A DNA stretch of 64,000 bases from Alloyangia pacifica (GCF_020524285.1 NZ_JAIVKX010000002.1:248001-312000), one strand, 5' to 3'. Positions 47,537 through 57,555 are shown, counted from the stretch's first letter. Translations and numbers: made by a program. Notes: a model not told the origin generated them from the letters alone.

Positions 47537-48009
47537 CTGGCCTCGTAACGCCCGGATTTGCCGCCGTCCTTCAGCAGAACGCGCAATCCGCCGATCTCCA
47601 TGCCACGGTCCACGGCTTTCACCATGTCGTAGACGGTCAGCGCCGCTGTCGAGGCAGCGGTCAGCGCCTCCATCTCGACGCCGGTCTGGCCGGTGGTCTT
47701 GACGGTGGCCTCGATCTGCAGGCCGGGCAGGGAAGCGTCGGGGGTGATCTCGACGGTCACCTTGGTCACCGGGAGCGGGTGGCAGAGCGGGATCAGCTCG
47801 GGGGTCTTCTTGGCACCCATGATGCCCGCCAGACGCGCCACGCCGATGACATCGCCCTTCTTGGCCTTGCCCTCGGTGACGAGGTCGAAGGTCGCCTGCT
47901 CCATGCGGATCCACGCGCCGGCGGTGGCGATGCGGGACGTTACGGGTTTATCCGAAACGTCGACCATATGGGCATCGCCCTTCGCGTCGAAATGGGTCAG
48001 GCCGCTCAT
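47533..48009 (-). CDS. moaC: Cyclic pyranopterin monophosphate synthase
   Basis: A 158-residue MoaC, which forms cyclic pyranopterin monophosphate with Moa[17 protein letters not shown] and [20 protein letters not shown] carry catalytic residues. Its start overlaps the trpC stop by ATGA and its stop overlaps moeA. No moaA is present in the window. Confidence 0.97.
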   Translation of the reverse strand: MSGLTHFDAKGDAHMVDVSDKPVTSRIATAGAWIRMEQATFDLVTEGKAKKGDVIGVARLAGIMGAKKTPELIPLCHPLPVTKVTVEITPDASLPGLQIEATVKTTGQTGVEMEALTAASTAALTVYDMVKAVDRGMEIGGLRVLLKDGGKSGRYEAR

Positions 48010-48809
48010 GCGGGCACCGGGTCGGCGAGCAGAGTGCGGGTGGCTTGCTCGACGTTCTCCTGCCGCATCAGGCTCTCGCCGATGAGGAAGGCGCGGGCAC
48101 CGTATTGCGCCATGTCCGCCAGATCGGCCGGCGTGTTGAGCCCGGACTCGGAAATCAGGAAGCGGCCCTCGGGTACGGTCTTCGAGAGCGTGCGCGTGAT
48201 GTCGAGCGAGGTCTCGAAGGTCTTGAGGTTGCGGTTGTTGACCCCGATCAGCGGCGATTTGAGTGTGAGCGCACGCTCGAGTTCCTCGCCGTCATGTACC
48301 TCGATCAGCGCGTCCATGCCCCAGCCGAAGGCGGCATCTTCGAGCTCGGCGGCCAGCGTGTCCGACACCGAGGCCATGATGATCAGGATGCAGTCGGCGC
48401 CAAGCGCGCGGGCCTCGGCGACCTGATAGGGGTCGTACATGAAATCCTTGCGCAGCGCGGGCATGTTCGTGGCCGAGCGCGCCTCGGTCAGGAAGCTCTT
48501 GGCACCCTGGAAGGACGGCGTGTCGGTCAGCACCGAGAGGCAGGTCGCACCGCCGCGCTCGTAGGCCCGGGCCAGCGTGGCGGGGTGGAAGTCCTCGCGG
48601 ATCAGACCCTTGGAAGGCGACGCCTTCTTCACTTCCGAGATCAGACCATAGCCGGTCTTGGCCGCCGCGAAGAGCGCCTGTGCAAAGGGCCGCACGGGGC
48701 TTGCGGCACGGGCCTCGGCCTCGACCTCGGCGATGGGTTTCGCGGCCTTGTCGGCGGCGACCTCTTCGAGCTTGTAGGCCTTGATCTTGTCGAGGATCGT
48801 CTGGGTCAT
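48006..48809 (-). CDS. trpC: Indole-3-glycerol phosphate synthase
   Basis: A 267-residue TIM-barrel enzyme of tryptophan synthesis. [16 protein letters not shown] carries the catalytic Lys region; [15 protein letters not shown] and [14 protein letters not shown] are later barrel loops. It is the last trp gene of the cluster and overlaps moaC. Upstream, the ung gene separates it from trpD. Confidence 0.97.
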   Translation of the reverse strand: MTQTILDKIKAYKLEEVAADKAAKPIAEVEAEARAASPVRPFAQALFAAAKTGYGLISEVKKASPSKGLIREDFHPATLARAYERGGATCLSVLTDTPSFQGAKSFLTEARSATNMPALRKDFMYDPYQVAEARALGADCILIIMASVSDTLAAELEDAAFGWGMDALIEVHDGEELERALTLKSPLIGVNNRNLKTFETSLDITRTLSKTVPEGRFLISESGLNTPADLADMAQYGARAFLIGESLMRQENVEQATRTLLADPVPA

Positions 48810-48841
48810 GGCGGGCTCCGTATCGTTCTCGCGCCGGTCCG

Positions 48842-49495
48842 TCAGGCCGCGCCGGGCGTGGTCCAGTTGATCGGCGTGTCCCCTCTGGCTTTAAGCCAGT
48901 CGTTGACGCGGGAAAAGGGGCGCGAGCCGAAAAAGCCGCGCCGCGCCGAGAGCGGTGAGGGGTGGGCCGAGGTCAGGATCAGGTGATCCTCGCCCTGGAT
49001 GTGCGGCGCGAACTTCTGCGCGTGGCCGCCCCAGAGGATGAAGGCCCGCGGCTGGTCCGAAAGCGCCTCGAGCACCTGGGCCGTCAGCTTCGACCAGCCG
49101 AGCTTGGCATGGGCCCCGGCATTGCCCGCGGGCACCGAGAGCGCGGTGTTGAGCAGCAGCACGCCCTGACGCGCCCAGAACCGCAGGTCGCCGTTCGGCG
49201 GCACGGCGCCGAACTCTTCGTGCAATTCCTTGTAGATATTGGTCAGCGAACGCGGCAGCGGGCGTACTTCGGGTTCTACCGAAAAGGCGAGCCCATGCGC
49301 ATGGCCCGGCGTCGGGTAGGGATCCTGCCCGAGGATCACCACCCGCACCTCGCCCGGCGCACAGGCATCCAGCGCGGCGAAGCGCTGCGGCTCGGGAGGC
49401 AGGATTTGCCGGGTGTCCTCCGCAAGCACCGCGGCGATGCGGGGGAACTCCTCGGTGAAAAAGGGCAGGTGGCCCCAGCGTGCGGGAAGGCTCAT
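48842..49495 (-). CDS. ung: Uracil-DNA glycosylase
   Basis: A 217-residue family 1 UDG that removes uracil from DNA. The catalytic Asp58 is in [30 protein letters not shown] and the final [19 protein letters not shown] loop with the catalytic His are present. Its ATG overlaps the trpD stop, so it is translated as part of the trp operon. The ung gene inside trpD-trpC is unusual. Confidence 0.96.
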   Translation of the reverse strand: MSLPARWGHLPFFTEEFPRIAAVLAEDTRQILPPEPQRFAALDACAPGEVRVVILGQDPYPTPGHAHGLAFSVEPEVRPLPRSLTNIYKELHEEFGAVPPNGDLRFWARQGVLLLNTALSVPAGNAGAHAKLGWSKLTAQVLEALSDQPRAFILWGGHAQKFAPHIQGEDHLILTSAHPSPLSARRGFFGSRPFSRVNDWLKARGDTPINWTTPGAA

Positions 49496-50514
49496 GCGGC
49501 GGCTTGCGTGGCCTTGGCGAGCGCCTCGACCTTTCCCTTGGCCGCGCCGCTGTCGATGCTCTCGCGGGCCATGGCAACGCCTTCCTGGAGGTCGGTGGCC
49601 TTGCCCGAAACGACGATCGCGGCGGCGGAGTTCAGCAGCACTGCGTCGCGGTAGGCGTTCTGCGCCCCGTCCAGCAGCGCGCGCATGGCGGCGGCGTTCT
49701 CGGCCGGATCCCCGCCGACGATCTCCTCGAACGGGTGTTCGGGAAGACCCGCATCCTCGGGGTGCAGTTCGACCTCGCGGATGCTGCCATCCTCTTCCAG
49801 CGCGGCGACCCAGCTCACGCCGGAGATGGCCAGCTCGTCGGTGCCGTCCGAGCCGTGCACCAGCCAGGCGCGTTCGGATCCGAGCTGGCCCAGCACCTCG
49901 GCCATCGGCCGGATGAGATCGCGCGAGAAGGCGCCGGTGAGCTGGCGCTTGACGCCGGCCGGGTTGGTCATCGGCCCGAGAATATTGAAGATCGTCCGGG
50001 TGCCCAGCTCCATGCGCGGCGGGCCGACGTGTTTCATCGCCGGGTGGTGCATGGTCGCCATCATGAAGCAGATGCCGACCTCGTTCAGGATGGGGGCGAT
50101 GGCCGGGGCGGGCAGCATGACGTTGATGCCCATCTGGCCGAGCGCATCCGCCGAGCCCGATTTCGACGACAGGTTGCGGTTGCCGTGCTTGGCCACGGTC
50201 ACGCCCGCGCCGGCGACGACGAAGGCGGTGGCGGTCGAGATGTTCAGCGTGCCCTTGCCATCACCGCCGGTGCCGACGATGTCGATGGCGCCCTCGGGCG
50301 CGATGACCTTGTTGCACTTGGCACGCATCACCGCGGCGGCGGCGGCATATTCGGCCACCGTCTCGCCACGGGTGCGCAGGCTCATCAGCAGGCCGCCGAT
50401 CTGCGCCGGGGTGGCCTCGCCCTCGAAGAGGATCTCAAAGGCGGCCTCGGCCTCCTCCCGGCTCAGCGGACGGGTACAGGCGGCGCCGATCAGCGGCTTC
50501 AGTCGATCGCTCAT
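49492..50514 (-). CDS. trpD: Anthranilate phosphoribosyltransferase
   Basis: A 340-residue enzyme that attaches phosphoribose to anthranilate. [20 protein letters not shown] and [20 protein letters not shown] are the PRPP-binding segments. The start overlaps the trpG stop by ATGA; the stop overlaps the ung start. Confidence 0.97.
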   Translation of the reverse strand: MSDRLKPLIGAACTRPLSREEAEAAFEILFEGEATPAQIGGLLMSLRTRGETVAEYAAAAAVMRAKCNKVIAPEGAIDIVGTGGDGKGTLNISTATAFVVAGAGVTVAKHGNRNLSSKSGSADALGQMGINVMLPAPAIAPILNEVGICFMMATMHHPAMKHVGPPRMELGTRTIFNILGPMTNPAGVKRQLTGAFSRDLIRPMAEVLGQLGSERAWLVHGSDGTDELAISGVSWVAALEEDGSIREVELHPEDAGLPEHPFEEIVGGDPAENAAAMRALLDGAQNAYRDAVLLNSAAAIVVSGKATDLQEGVAMARESIDSGAAKGKVEALAKATQAAA

Positions 50515-51092
50515 GCAGGGACTTTCATGGTCTTCAGGAAATTCTCGATGAGGGCATGGCCGTGCTGCGAGGCGATGCTCTCGGGGTGGAACTGCACGCC
50601 GTGGATCGGCAGCTCGCGGTGACGCAGCCCCATGATCGTGCCGTCCTCGAGCCAGGCGTTTGCGATCAGTTCCTCGGGCAGATCGTCGCGGGCGACAACC
50701 AGCGAGTGATACCGCGTCGCCTCGAAGGGCGAGGGCAGCCCGGCGAAGACCCCGGTGTCGTCGTGGTGCATCAGGCCGACCTTGCCGTGCACGATCTCGT
50801 CGTGGCGCTTGACGGTGCCGCCAAAGGCCTGGCCGATGGTCTGATGGCCGAGGCAGACGCCGAAGAGCGGCGTGCGGGTCTCGGCGGCGGCGGCGGTGAG
50901 CGACAGGCAGATGCCCGCCTCGGTCGGCGTGCAGGGCCCGGGCGACAGCAGGATGCCGGCGGGCTTCAGCGCCATCGCCGCCTGCACGTCGATCTGGTCG
51001 TTGCGCACGACCTTCGCCTCCACGCCCAACTCGCCCACGTAATGCACGAGGTTCCAGGTGAAACTGTCGTAATTGTCGATGAGAAGCAGCAT
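50511..51092 (-). CDS. trpG: Anthranilate synthase component II (glutamine amidotransferase)
   Basis: A 193-residue class I amidotransferase. The nucleophile Cys80 is in [14 protein letters not shown], and the His/Glu of the triad are in VQFHPESI. It supplies ammonia to TrpE. It is the first gene of the trpG-trpD-ung-trpC-moaC-moeA unit and is separated from trpE by about 9 kb. Confidence 0.97.
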   Translation of the reverse strand: MLLLIDNYDSFTWNLVHYVGELGVEAKVVRNDQIDVQAAMALKPAGILLSPGPCTPTEAGICLSLTAAAAETRTPLFGVCLGHQTIGQAFGGTVKRHDEIVHGKVGLMHHDDTGVFAGLPSPFEATRYHSLVVARDDLPEELIANAWLEDGTIMGLRHRELPIHGVQFHPESIASQHGHALIENFLKTMKVPA

Positions 51093-51267
51093 GGTAGACT
51101 CTTCAGGCTGGCGGGCGGACCCGCGGTGGGGGTATACATGCGCCCGCAGGTGGTGCAGCGTCAAGGCCATGTCCCGAACATCTGATCGGGACCGACGATA
51201 GCGCCGTACCACGGCGACAAAGGGTCCGGCAACGGGGCCCGGGGCAGAGCAGAGGACGGGCAGGGAC

Positions 51268-53016
51268 ATGGCACGCGGTTTCTTGGCAGGGGCGATCTGG
51301 GGGCTGGTGGTTTCGGGAGTGGGGGCCGGGGTGCTTTCGGTGGCCATGGGGCCGCCGGCCAACCGCACCGCGCCGCCCGAGGCGCCGATCGCCACCGACC
51401 CCGTTGCGGAAGCTGTTGACAGCCTCAGCGAACGCGCGGCGCCGGTTGCCGAGGCGCCGGTTGCCGAAGCACCCGAGACCGAGGAGCCGGAAGAGGCGGC
51501 GGCCGCGCCCGATGGGGCGCCCGGGGACACGCTGGAAGACGGCTCGGCTTCGCAGGCGCCCGACGAGATCGCCGGAGCGGCGGCGGACGCAACGAAGGAC
51601 ATGACGAGCGACATGGCGGATGACATGGCGGTCGCCGAGCCCGCCGAAGGCCCCGACGAAACGGTTGTCGAACCCGCCCCCGAAACCCGTTCCGAAAACA
51701 CCGAAACGCCGCCGCCCGCCCGCCGTCCGAGCGAAGAGCGCGGCGTCGCGCCCTCCGAGGCTGGCCCGGTGCTCTCCGCGCCCTCGCTCGCCGAGGGCAG
51801 CGCGCCGGACACCAACCCGCTGCAGCGCCCCGACCCGATCCCCGCACCCGATGCGCCGGATGCCCCCGGCGCCTCCGAGGCCGCGCGGCTCGCGGTGGGC
51901 GGGGACGCGCCGGTGCAGCCCGGCCTGCCCGCGTTGCCCCCCGAGGCGCCGCTGGCCGAGGCGCAGCCGGCGCTCTCCACCGATCCGGCGCAGCCGCCGC
52001 AGCCCGCCGAGGACAGCGGTCTCGCCGCGGCCCCCGCGCCCGCGCCGGAAGTCGCTTCGGAAGACCCCGAAATGCCGGTCGCGGAGCCGGAAGCCTCCGA
52101 GCCGCCGCGGGTGACCGCGCTGATCCCCGAGCGCCCGGCCGAGGCACCCGGCTCCGACGGCCCGGGCATTGGCCGTCCCGCGACCTCTCTGGTGGACCGG
52201 GCTTCGGAGGTGCAGGAGCCGCAGGTGGAGGCAGGCGAGCCGGACGCCGCTCCGCGGGTCGGCACCGCGCCCGAGAGCCGCCTGCCGGTGATCACCGACG
52301 AGGCGCCTGCCGCGGCGCCCGTGACTGCCGAAGATGCACCGCTGCGCCGGTTCGCCGCCGCCGCCGATCTCGCGCCCGGCGAGCCGGCCCTGTCCATCGT
52401 CCTCATCGATGATGGCACCGGACCGCTCGGTCCCGAGACGGTCGAAGCCTTTCCCTTCCCAGTGAGCTTCGCCATCGCCGCGACCCATCCCGATCCCGTT
52501 GGCGCCGCCAGCGGCTACCGCGCGCGCGGCTTCGAGGTGCTGGCCCTCGCCGAGCTGCCGGAGAACGCCACGCCGAGCGACACCGAGGTCGCCCTCGAGG
52601 GAGCCCTTACCACGGTTCCCGAGGCCATCGGCGTGCTCGAGGGCGCGGACCTCGTGCTGCAGCATGACCGCGCGGTGGCCGAGCAGGCGGCGGATATCCT
52701 TGCGGCCAGCGGACACGGGCTGCTGTTGATGCCGAACGGGCTCAACACCGCCGAGGCGCTGGCGCGCCGCGCCGGTGTGCCGAGTCTGACGGTGTTCCGC
52801 GATTTCGACGGCAAGGGGCAGGAGCCGCGGGTGATGCGGCGCTTCCTCGACCAGGCGGCCTTCAAGGCGCGGCAGGACGAGAACGTGGTGATGCTGGGCC
52901 GGCTGCGCGCCGACACGGTCTCGGCGCTGCTGCTCTGGGGCCTGCAGGACCGCGCCAACAGCGTCGCGCTGGTGCCGGTCTCGGCGCTGCTGCTGCGGCA
53001 GGGCGCGGCGGAGTGA
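51268..53016 (+). CDS. Divergent polysaccharide deacetylase-family protein with long acidic linker
   Basis: A 582-residue protein. Residues 5-25 form a signal anchor. Residues 30-360 are a Pro/Ala/Glu/Asp-rich region without a fold. Residues about 370-582 match the divergent polysaccharide deacetylase (YibQ-like) fold: LSIVLIDDGTGPLGPETVEA, FAIAATHPDP, and VLALAELPENATPSDTEVAL. Members lack the full metal triad of true deacetylases, so activity is unsure; they act at the cell envelope. It is divergent from trpG. Its long linker may span the peptidoglycan layer. A dispersed repeat follows directly. Confidence 0.85.
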   Translation: MARGFLAGAIWGLVVSGVGAGVLSVAMGPPANRTAPPEAPIATDPVAEAVDSLSERAAPVAEAPVAEAPETEEPEEAAAAPDGAPGDTLEDGSASQAPDEIAGAAADATKDMTSDMADDMAVAEPAEGPDETVVEPAPETRSENTETPPPARRPSEERGVAPSEAGPVLSAPSLAEGSAPDTNPLQRPDPIPAPDAPDAPGASEAARLAVGGDAPVQPGLPALPPEAPLAEAQPALSTDPAQPPQPAEDSGLAAAPAPAPEVASEDPEMPVAEPEASEPPRVTALIPERPAEAPGSDGPGIGRPATSLVDRASEVQEPQVEAGEPDAAPRVGTAPESRLPVITDEAPAAAPVTAEDAPLRRFAAAADLAPGEPALSIVLIDDGTGPLGPETVEAFPFPVSFAIAATHPDPVGAASGYRARGFEVLALAELPENATPSDTEVALEGALTTVPEAIGVLEGADLVLQHDRAVAEQAADILAASGHGLLLMPNGLNTAEALARRAGVPSLTVFRDFDGKGQEPRVMRRFLDQAAFKARQDENVVMLGRLRADTVSALLLWGLQDRANSVALVPVSALLLRQGAAE

Positions 53017-53028
53017 TCCCGGCTTTCG

Positions 53029-53090
53029 CCTAGGTTCAAATATCCCGGGGAGCGTGGCCCGCAGGGCCGCGCGGGGCAGAGCCCCGGCTA
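53029..53090 (+). repeat. Dispersed GC-rich intergenic repeat, copy D
   Basis: CCTAGGTTCAAATATCCCGG, then GG, a GC inverted repeat (GTGGCCC/GGGCCGC-like) and GGGGCAGAGCCCC. It begins 13 bp after the deacetylase stop codon, in the same orientation. Confidence 0.6.
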
Positions 53091-53837
53091 GCTTCCCGCC
53101 CGCGCCCACCCCTCGAGCGCCGCGCCGAGATCGCCGTATCCTGTCGTGCGACGCTCGAAGGCGAGTCCGAGCCGCGCGGCATGGCGCGCCGCCAGTTCCG
53201 AGGTCGCGGCATCCTCGACCTGCGCCAGATGCACCAACTTTCGGTAATTGCCGAAATAGGCATCGCGCAGCTCTGGATGGCGGTCGAGGCCCAGCGGTCG
53301 CCAGACGAAGGCGTCGAACTGGCGCACGAGGAAATCGGTCAGGAAGAAGCTGGTGACCTCGCCGCGCGCGGCGAAGGTCTCGACCCCGTCGAAAACCGCA
53401 TAGCAATGCGCGCCGGGCAGCATCTCGATCCCCAGCTCATCGCAGAGCGCGGTGAGCCGGCCACCGGTGCCGCAATCGGCGTAGAGCAGCTTGATCTCTT
53501 TGTAGCCTGCGCGGTGCCTCTCCGCCGCGGCGCGGACGGCGTCCGGGATGCGCTCGGGGGTGTTGTGCAGCTTGGCGGGCAGGCAGGTGAGGTCGAGATG
53601 GTCAAAGCCGCGCTGCCTGCGCAGCGCAAGCACCTCATGCGCAAGCGCGCCGCAGGCGATGAGCAGGATGCGGTCGGGGGAAAGGGCGGGTGCGGCCAGC
53701 GGAAGACCGCGCTCTGTAAGCCAGATGTCCGCGGACACCGTGTTCGGAGCCGGAGGGTCTGAATTCGGGGTATCTGGTGACGGGAAATCTTGGGATGGAT
53801 CGGATCGACGCGCGCGGCGGTCAGGCGCGGGTGTCAT
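53088..53837 (-). CDS. DUF1638 protein
   Basis: A 249-residue protein. The first 50 residues are Pro/Asp/Ser-rich without fold. From ILLIACGALAHEVLAL it follows DUF1638: HLDLTCLPAKLHNTPERIPD, IKLLYADCGTGGRLTALCDE and PGAHCYAVFDG, with several conserved Cys. DUF1638 genes often stand next to corrinoid-protein and methyltransferase genes, as here, so a role in corrinoid or methyl-transfer chemistry is inferred. The start overlaps the small upstream gene by 17 bp; an internal start is possible. Confidence 0.83.
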   Translation of the reverse strand: MTPAPDRRARRSDPSQDFPSPDTPNSDPPAPNTVSADIWLTERGLPLAAPALSPDRILLIACGALAHEVLALRRQRGFDHLDLTCLPAKLHNTPERIPDAVRAAAERHRAGYKEIKLLYADCGTGGRLTALCDELGIEMLPGAHCYAVFDGVETFAARGEVTSFFLTDFLVRQFDAFVWRPLGLDRHPELRDAYFGNYRKLVHLAQVEDAATSELAARHAARLGLAFERRTTGYGDLGAALEGWARAGS

Positions 53838-53994
53838 CCGCGGGCACCGAGGCCATGCCCCAGCGGATCAGCAGCGCGATGCCGAGGAGCAGCGGGATAA
53901 CCTTGCTGGCACCCCAGGCGAAGAGGGCCCAGATCGTGAACCCTGCGGAGGCAAGCACCGCGATCAAGAGTGTTACGAGAGTGGTCACCGGCAT
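53821..53994 (-). CDS. Small membrane protein (57 aa)
   Basis: A 57-residue protein with two hydrophobic helices: TLVTLLIAVLASAGFTIWAL and GASKVIPLLLGIALLIRWGM, and a short tail PADDTRA. An AAAGGAGA element precedes its ATG. Its 3' end overlaps the start of the DUF1638 gene by 17 bp in another frame, which suggests coupled translation. No family is recognised. Confidence 0.65.
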   Translation of the reverse strand: MPVTTLVTLLIAVLASAGFTIWALFAWGASKVIPLLLGIALLIRWGMASVPADDTRA

Positions 53995-54138
53995 CGGGGT
54001 CTCCTTTCCCTTCCCTTGAAGATAGGGGCCGGATCCCCCGAAAGCAAAGGGAAATCCGCATTTTCGTCACAGTGGGCGCCGAAAACCCTGCGATTTCTTG
54101 CCGGTCCGGACGCGGGGCCCGGCGTGCGCGTCGCGGGC

Positions 54139-54849
<711 letters not shown>

Positions 54850-54960
54850 GGGCACCTCCCTTGCGCTCCCTCCAGCCTGCGCCCGGCAGGCGCTGCGCAC
54901 ATGGCCGATTGCGACATGGCCGGGGCCGGAGGCGACGCCGCAGCGGCGGGACTTGCGCAT

Positions 54961-54975
54961 GTTCGCCATATGTTC
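54961..54975 (+). promoter_or_regulatory. LexA (SOS) box before the radical SAM gene
   Basis: GTTC-GCCATAT-GTTC, which matches the alphaproteobacterial GTTC-N7-GTTC consensus and the spacing of the lexA box at 46238. It ends 12 bp before the ATG at 54988 and lies in the divergent region shared with the corrinoid gene. Confidence 0.65.
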
Positions 54976-54987
54976 CATATCTGGCGC

Positions 54988-56073
54988 ATGTGCGCCGCCA
55001 GCCGATCCGTCGAGAAGGAGCGCCGCAAGGGGCGCGGCGCCGCCTCCCGCGACAGCGGGCGGTTCGAGCGGCTTGCCTACGAGGATGCCCATGACGGCTG
55101 GGAGATCCCCGAGGCGCTGCCACCGTTGCGCACCGAGGTCAGCGAGGAGCGCCCGCGCAGCCTGATCAACTACGTGCGCTCGCCGGATCTGCCCTTTGAC
55201 CGGACGATCAACCCGTACCGCGGCTGCGAGCACGGCTGCATCTACTGCTTCGCCCGGCCCACCCACGCCTATCTCGGGCTCTCGTCGGGGCTGGATTTCG
55301 AGACCAGGCTGGTGGCGCGTCCGGAGGCGCCCGCCGTGCTGGCGCGCGAGTTGCGGGCGAAGCGCTATGCGCCCGCGCCGCTGGCCATCGGCACAAACAC
55401 CGATCCCTACCAGCCGATCGAGCGCGACCGCGGCATCATGCGCGCCTGCCTCGAGGTGCTGCGCGACTTCCGGCACCCGGTGGCCATCGTCACCAAGGGC
55501 ACGCTGATCGAGCGCGATATCGACATCCTTTCCGACATGGCGGCGCAGGGGCTGGCGCGGGTGGGCGTCTCTGTCACCACGCTCGACGCGGACCTCTCGC
55601 GCCGGATGGAGCCGCGGGTGCCGTCGCCCGCCCGTCGGCTTGCGACGATCCGGCGGCTGAGCGCGGCGGGCATCCCGGTGCGGGTCATGGCCTCGCCGAT
55701 CGTGCCTGCGCTCACCGATCCCGAGCTGGAGCATATCCTTGAGGCCGGGGCCGACGCGGGGGCGTGCTCGGCAAGCTGGATCATGCTGCGCCTGCCGCTG
55801 GAGGTGGCGCCGCTCTGGCGCGCCTGGCTCGAGGAGCACTACTCGGGCCGCGCCGCGCGCGTGATGGCGCGGCTGCGCGAGATGCACGGCGGGCAGGACT
55901 ACTCGGCGCAGTGGCACAGGCGAATGCGCGGCGAGGGCACCTATGCGCAGCTCATCGCGCAGCGCTTCGACAAGGCGGTGCGGCGGCTGGGGCTGGATGC
56001 AGAGCAACCGGCACTGCGCAGCGATCTCTTCCGGCTGCCGCCGCGGGCGGGGGATCAGATGTCGCTGTTTTGA
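54988..56073 (+). CDS. PA0069/SplB-like radical SAM protein
   Basis: A 361-residue protein. NPYRGCEHGCIYCFARPTHA contains the CxxxCxxC cluster motif (Cys about 80, 84 and 87). LAIGTNTDPYQPIERD and GVSVTTLDADLSRRMEPRVP are typical of the PA0069 family, which shares a fold with spore photoproduct lyase. Function of the family is unknown; a DNA- or RNA-repair role is suspected. Upstream frames reach further, but a LexA box sits just before 54988, so the start is likely there or slightly later. No strong ribosome site is seen. Confidence 0.85.
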   Translation: MCAASRSVEKERRKGRGAASRDSGRFERLAYEDAHDGWEIPEALPPLRTEVSEERPRSLINYVRSPDLPFDRTINPYRGCEHGCIYCFARPTHAYLGLSSGLDFETRLVARPEAPAVLARELRAKRYAPAPLAIGTNTDPYQPIERDRGIMRACLEVLRDFRHPVAIVTKGTLIERDIDILSDMAAQGLARVGVSVTTLDADLSRRMEPRVPSPARRLATIRRLSAAGIPVRVMASPIVPALTDPELEHILEAGADAGACSASWIMLRLPLEVAPLWRAWLEEHYSGRAARVMARLREMHGGQDYSAQWHRRMRGEGTYAQLIAQRFDKAVRRLGLDAEQPALRSDLFRLPPRAGDQMSLF

Positions 56074-56080
56074 GCCGGGC

Positions 56081-56100
56081 AAATCTCTTCGAAGAGATTT
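56081..56100. repeat. Perfect 20-bp palindrome
   Basis: AAATCTCTTCGAAGAGATTT, centred on TTCGAA. It begins 7 bp after the radical SAM stop codon. As RNA it would fold into a hairpin on either strand. Confidence 0.95.
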
Positions 56101-56101
56101 G

Positions 56102-56123
56102 CACCTTCCTTCGAAGGAAGGTG
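56102..56123. repeat. Perfect 22-bp palindrome
   Basis: CACCTTCCTT followed by CGAAGGAAGGTG, also centred on TTCGAA. It lies one base after the previous palindrome and ends one base before the stop codon of the decayed gene on the minus strand. Confidence 0.95.
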
Positions 56124-56124
56124 T

Positions 56125-56400
56125 CTAGCGCATGATCTGCACCGGCTCGCGGTTGCAGAAGATGATCGTCTGACCGGCATCCTCGACCGCGCGAAACCCG
56201 CACCGCTCCAGCTCCGCCAGGACCCTCTCAGGCCCGACGATGCGGCCGATGTACCGTGTCTTGGTCCCATGTCTTGCGCCGGACCACGTCATCCTGCGCC
56301 GCCGCGCGGCTGACGAAGAGATGGCGCAGCCCGTCGTCGGATCGAATCGGAAGCGGCAGGTCGGTCGGGCCGCAGCCTGCCGCTTTCCTCGTTCATTCGT
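56125..56400 (-). pseudogene. Decayed gene, remnant with frameshift (methyltransferase-like?)
   Basis: On the minus strand a readable stretch DLPLPIRSDDGLRHLFVSRA, AAQDDVVRRKTWDQDTV runs to about 56250 in one frame and continues in another as YIGRIVGPERVLAELERCGF, RAVEDAGQTIIFCNREPVQ, ending at a stop at 56125. The two halves read as one protein joined by a frameshift. No start or complete domain remains. The C-terminal style resembles SAM-dependent methyltransferase ends, but this is a guess from text. Confidence 0.5.
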
Positions 56401-56434
56401 GGCTAGCGCCTTGGTGACAGCGCCATCAAGCAGC

Positions 56435-57448
56435 TCAGCCGCGACGCCGCCCTCCGCGCCGCACGCGCGCCGGGCCGTCCTCGCCTAGCCCGTCGCTTTC
56501 CGAGCTGAAGGCGCCGAGCTTGCCGGCGATCAACTCGAGCGTCGGGCGCGGCCCCAGTGGACGGCTTTCCAGCGCGGCGCGCATGGCCCGCAGGTGCTCG
56601 GGCGTTGTGCCGCAGCAACCGCCGATGATCCGCGCCCCGGCATCGCGCGCCATGACCGCGTAATCGGCCATCAGCTCCGGCGTGCCGTCGTAGTGGATAT
56701 GCCCGCCCTCGTAGCGCGGGATCCCGGCGTTGCCCTTGGCGATGATCGGCCGCTCGGTGCCGCTGGCGGCAAAGCCGAGCACCGTGCGCAGAAGGTCCGA
56801 GGCGCCGGTGCCGCAGTTCGCACCGAAGCCGATCGGCGGGTTGGGCAGGGTCTCGACCATCCGGCCGAACTCGGCCGAGGTGACCCCCATCATCGTGCGC
56901 CCGGCGGTGTCGAAGCTCATCGTGCCGCACCAGGGCATGCCGACATTGGCAAAAGCCTCGGCGGCGGCGCGGAACTCCTCGGGTGCCGAGATGGTCTCGA
57001 GCCAGAGCACGTCGGCGCCACCGTCCTTGAGGCCACTTGCGGTCTCCTCGAACATCTCTACGGCCAGCGCATGCGACAGCGGGCCGATGGGGGCCAGGAT
57101 CTCGCCGGTCGGCCCGACGGAGCCCGCCACCACCACCGGGCGCCCGGCGGCATCGGCGACCTCGCGCCCCAGCTCGGCGGCCCGGCGCGAGAGCTCGCGG
57201 GCGCGCGACGCGGCGTCGTGCAGCTTCAGACGCGACGCGTTGGCACCGAAGGAATTGGTAAGGAAGATGTCGGAGCCCGCGTCCACCGCCCCCTGGTAAA
57301 GCGCGCGGATGTTGTCCGGATGCGTCTCGTTCCAGAACTCCGGGGCGTCGCCGGCGGTGAGCCCCATGTTGAACAGCGTGGTGCCGGTGGCCCCGTCAGC
57401 GAGCAGCCAGTCCCGCTCTGCGAGCAGCTTGGTAAGCGCGTCGGTCAT
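56435..57448 (-). CDS. Homocysteine/betaine-homocysteine S-methyltransferase
   Basis: A 337-residue TIM barrel of the homocysteine methyltransferase family. The zinc ligands are in GFGANCGTGASDLLR and IIGGCCGTTPEHLRAM (about residues 210 and 277). LLADGATGTTLFNMGL is the usual start. Together with the corrinoid protein it can transfer a methyl group to homocysteine to make methionine. It could also be a betaine or dimethylsulfoniopropionate enzyme. The C-terminal tail is basic and probably not structured. Confidence 0.9.
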   Translation of the reverse strand: MTDALTKLLAERDWLLADGATGTTLFNMGLTAGDAPEFWNETHPDNIRALYQGAVDAGSDIFLTNSFGANASRLKLHDAASRARELSRRAAELGREVADAAGRPVVVAGSVGPTGEILAPIGPLSHALAVEMFEETASGLKDGGADVLWLETISAPEEFRAAAEAFANVGMPWCGTMSFDTAGRTMMGVTSAEFGRMVETLPNPPIGFGANCGTGASDLLRTVLGFAASGTERPIIAKGNAGIPRYEGGHIHYDGTPELMADYAVMARDAGARIIGGCCGTTPEHLRAMRAALESRPLGPRPTLELIAGKLGAFSSESDGLGEDGPARVRRGGRRRG

Positions 57449-57555
57449 TCAATGCCTCTTGGAAATGTCTCCCCCGGGCGCGGCATTCCATATCCGGCGC
57501 CGCGCCGCAATCCCTCGCGCGGCGGCAGCGGGCTGCCGCGCAATCTCGGCGCGGG

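Noticed and set aside
50511-52475. A 654-residue frame extending trpG upstream
   Set aside because: The extension is the antisense of the deacetylase gene's repetitive linker; trpG starts at 51092 with a typical [11 protein letters not shown].
57449-57500. A SAM-binding riboswitch before the homocysteine methyltransferase gene
   Set aside because: Looked for SAM-II or SAM-V style pairing near the start, but none could be seen by eye.
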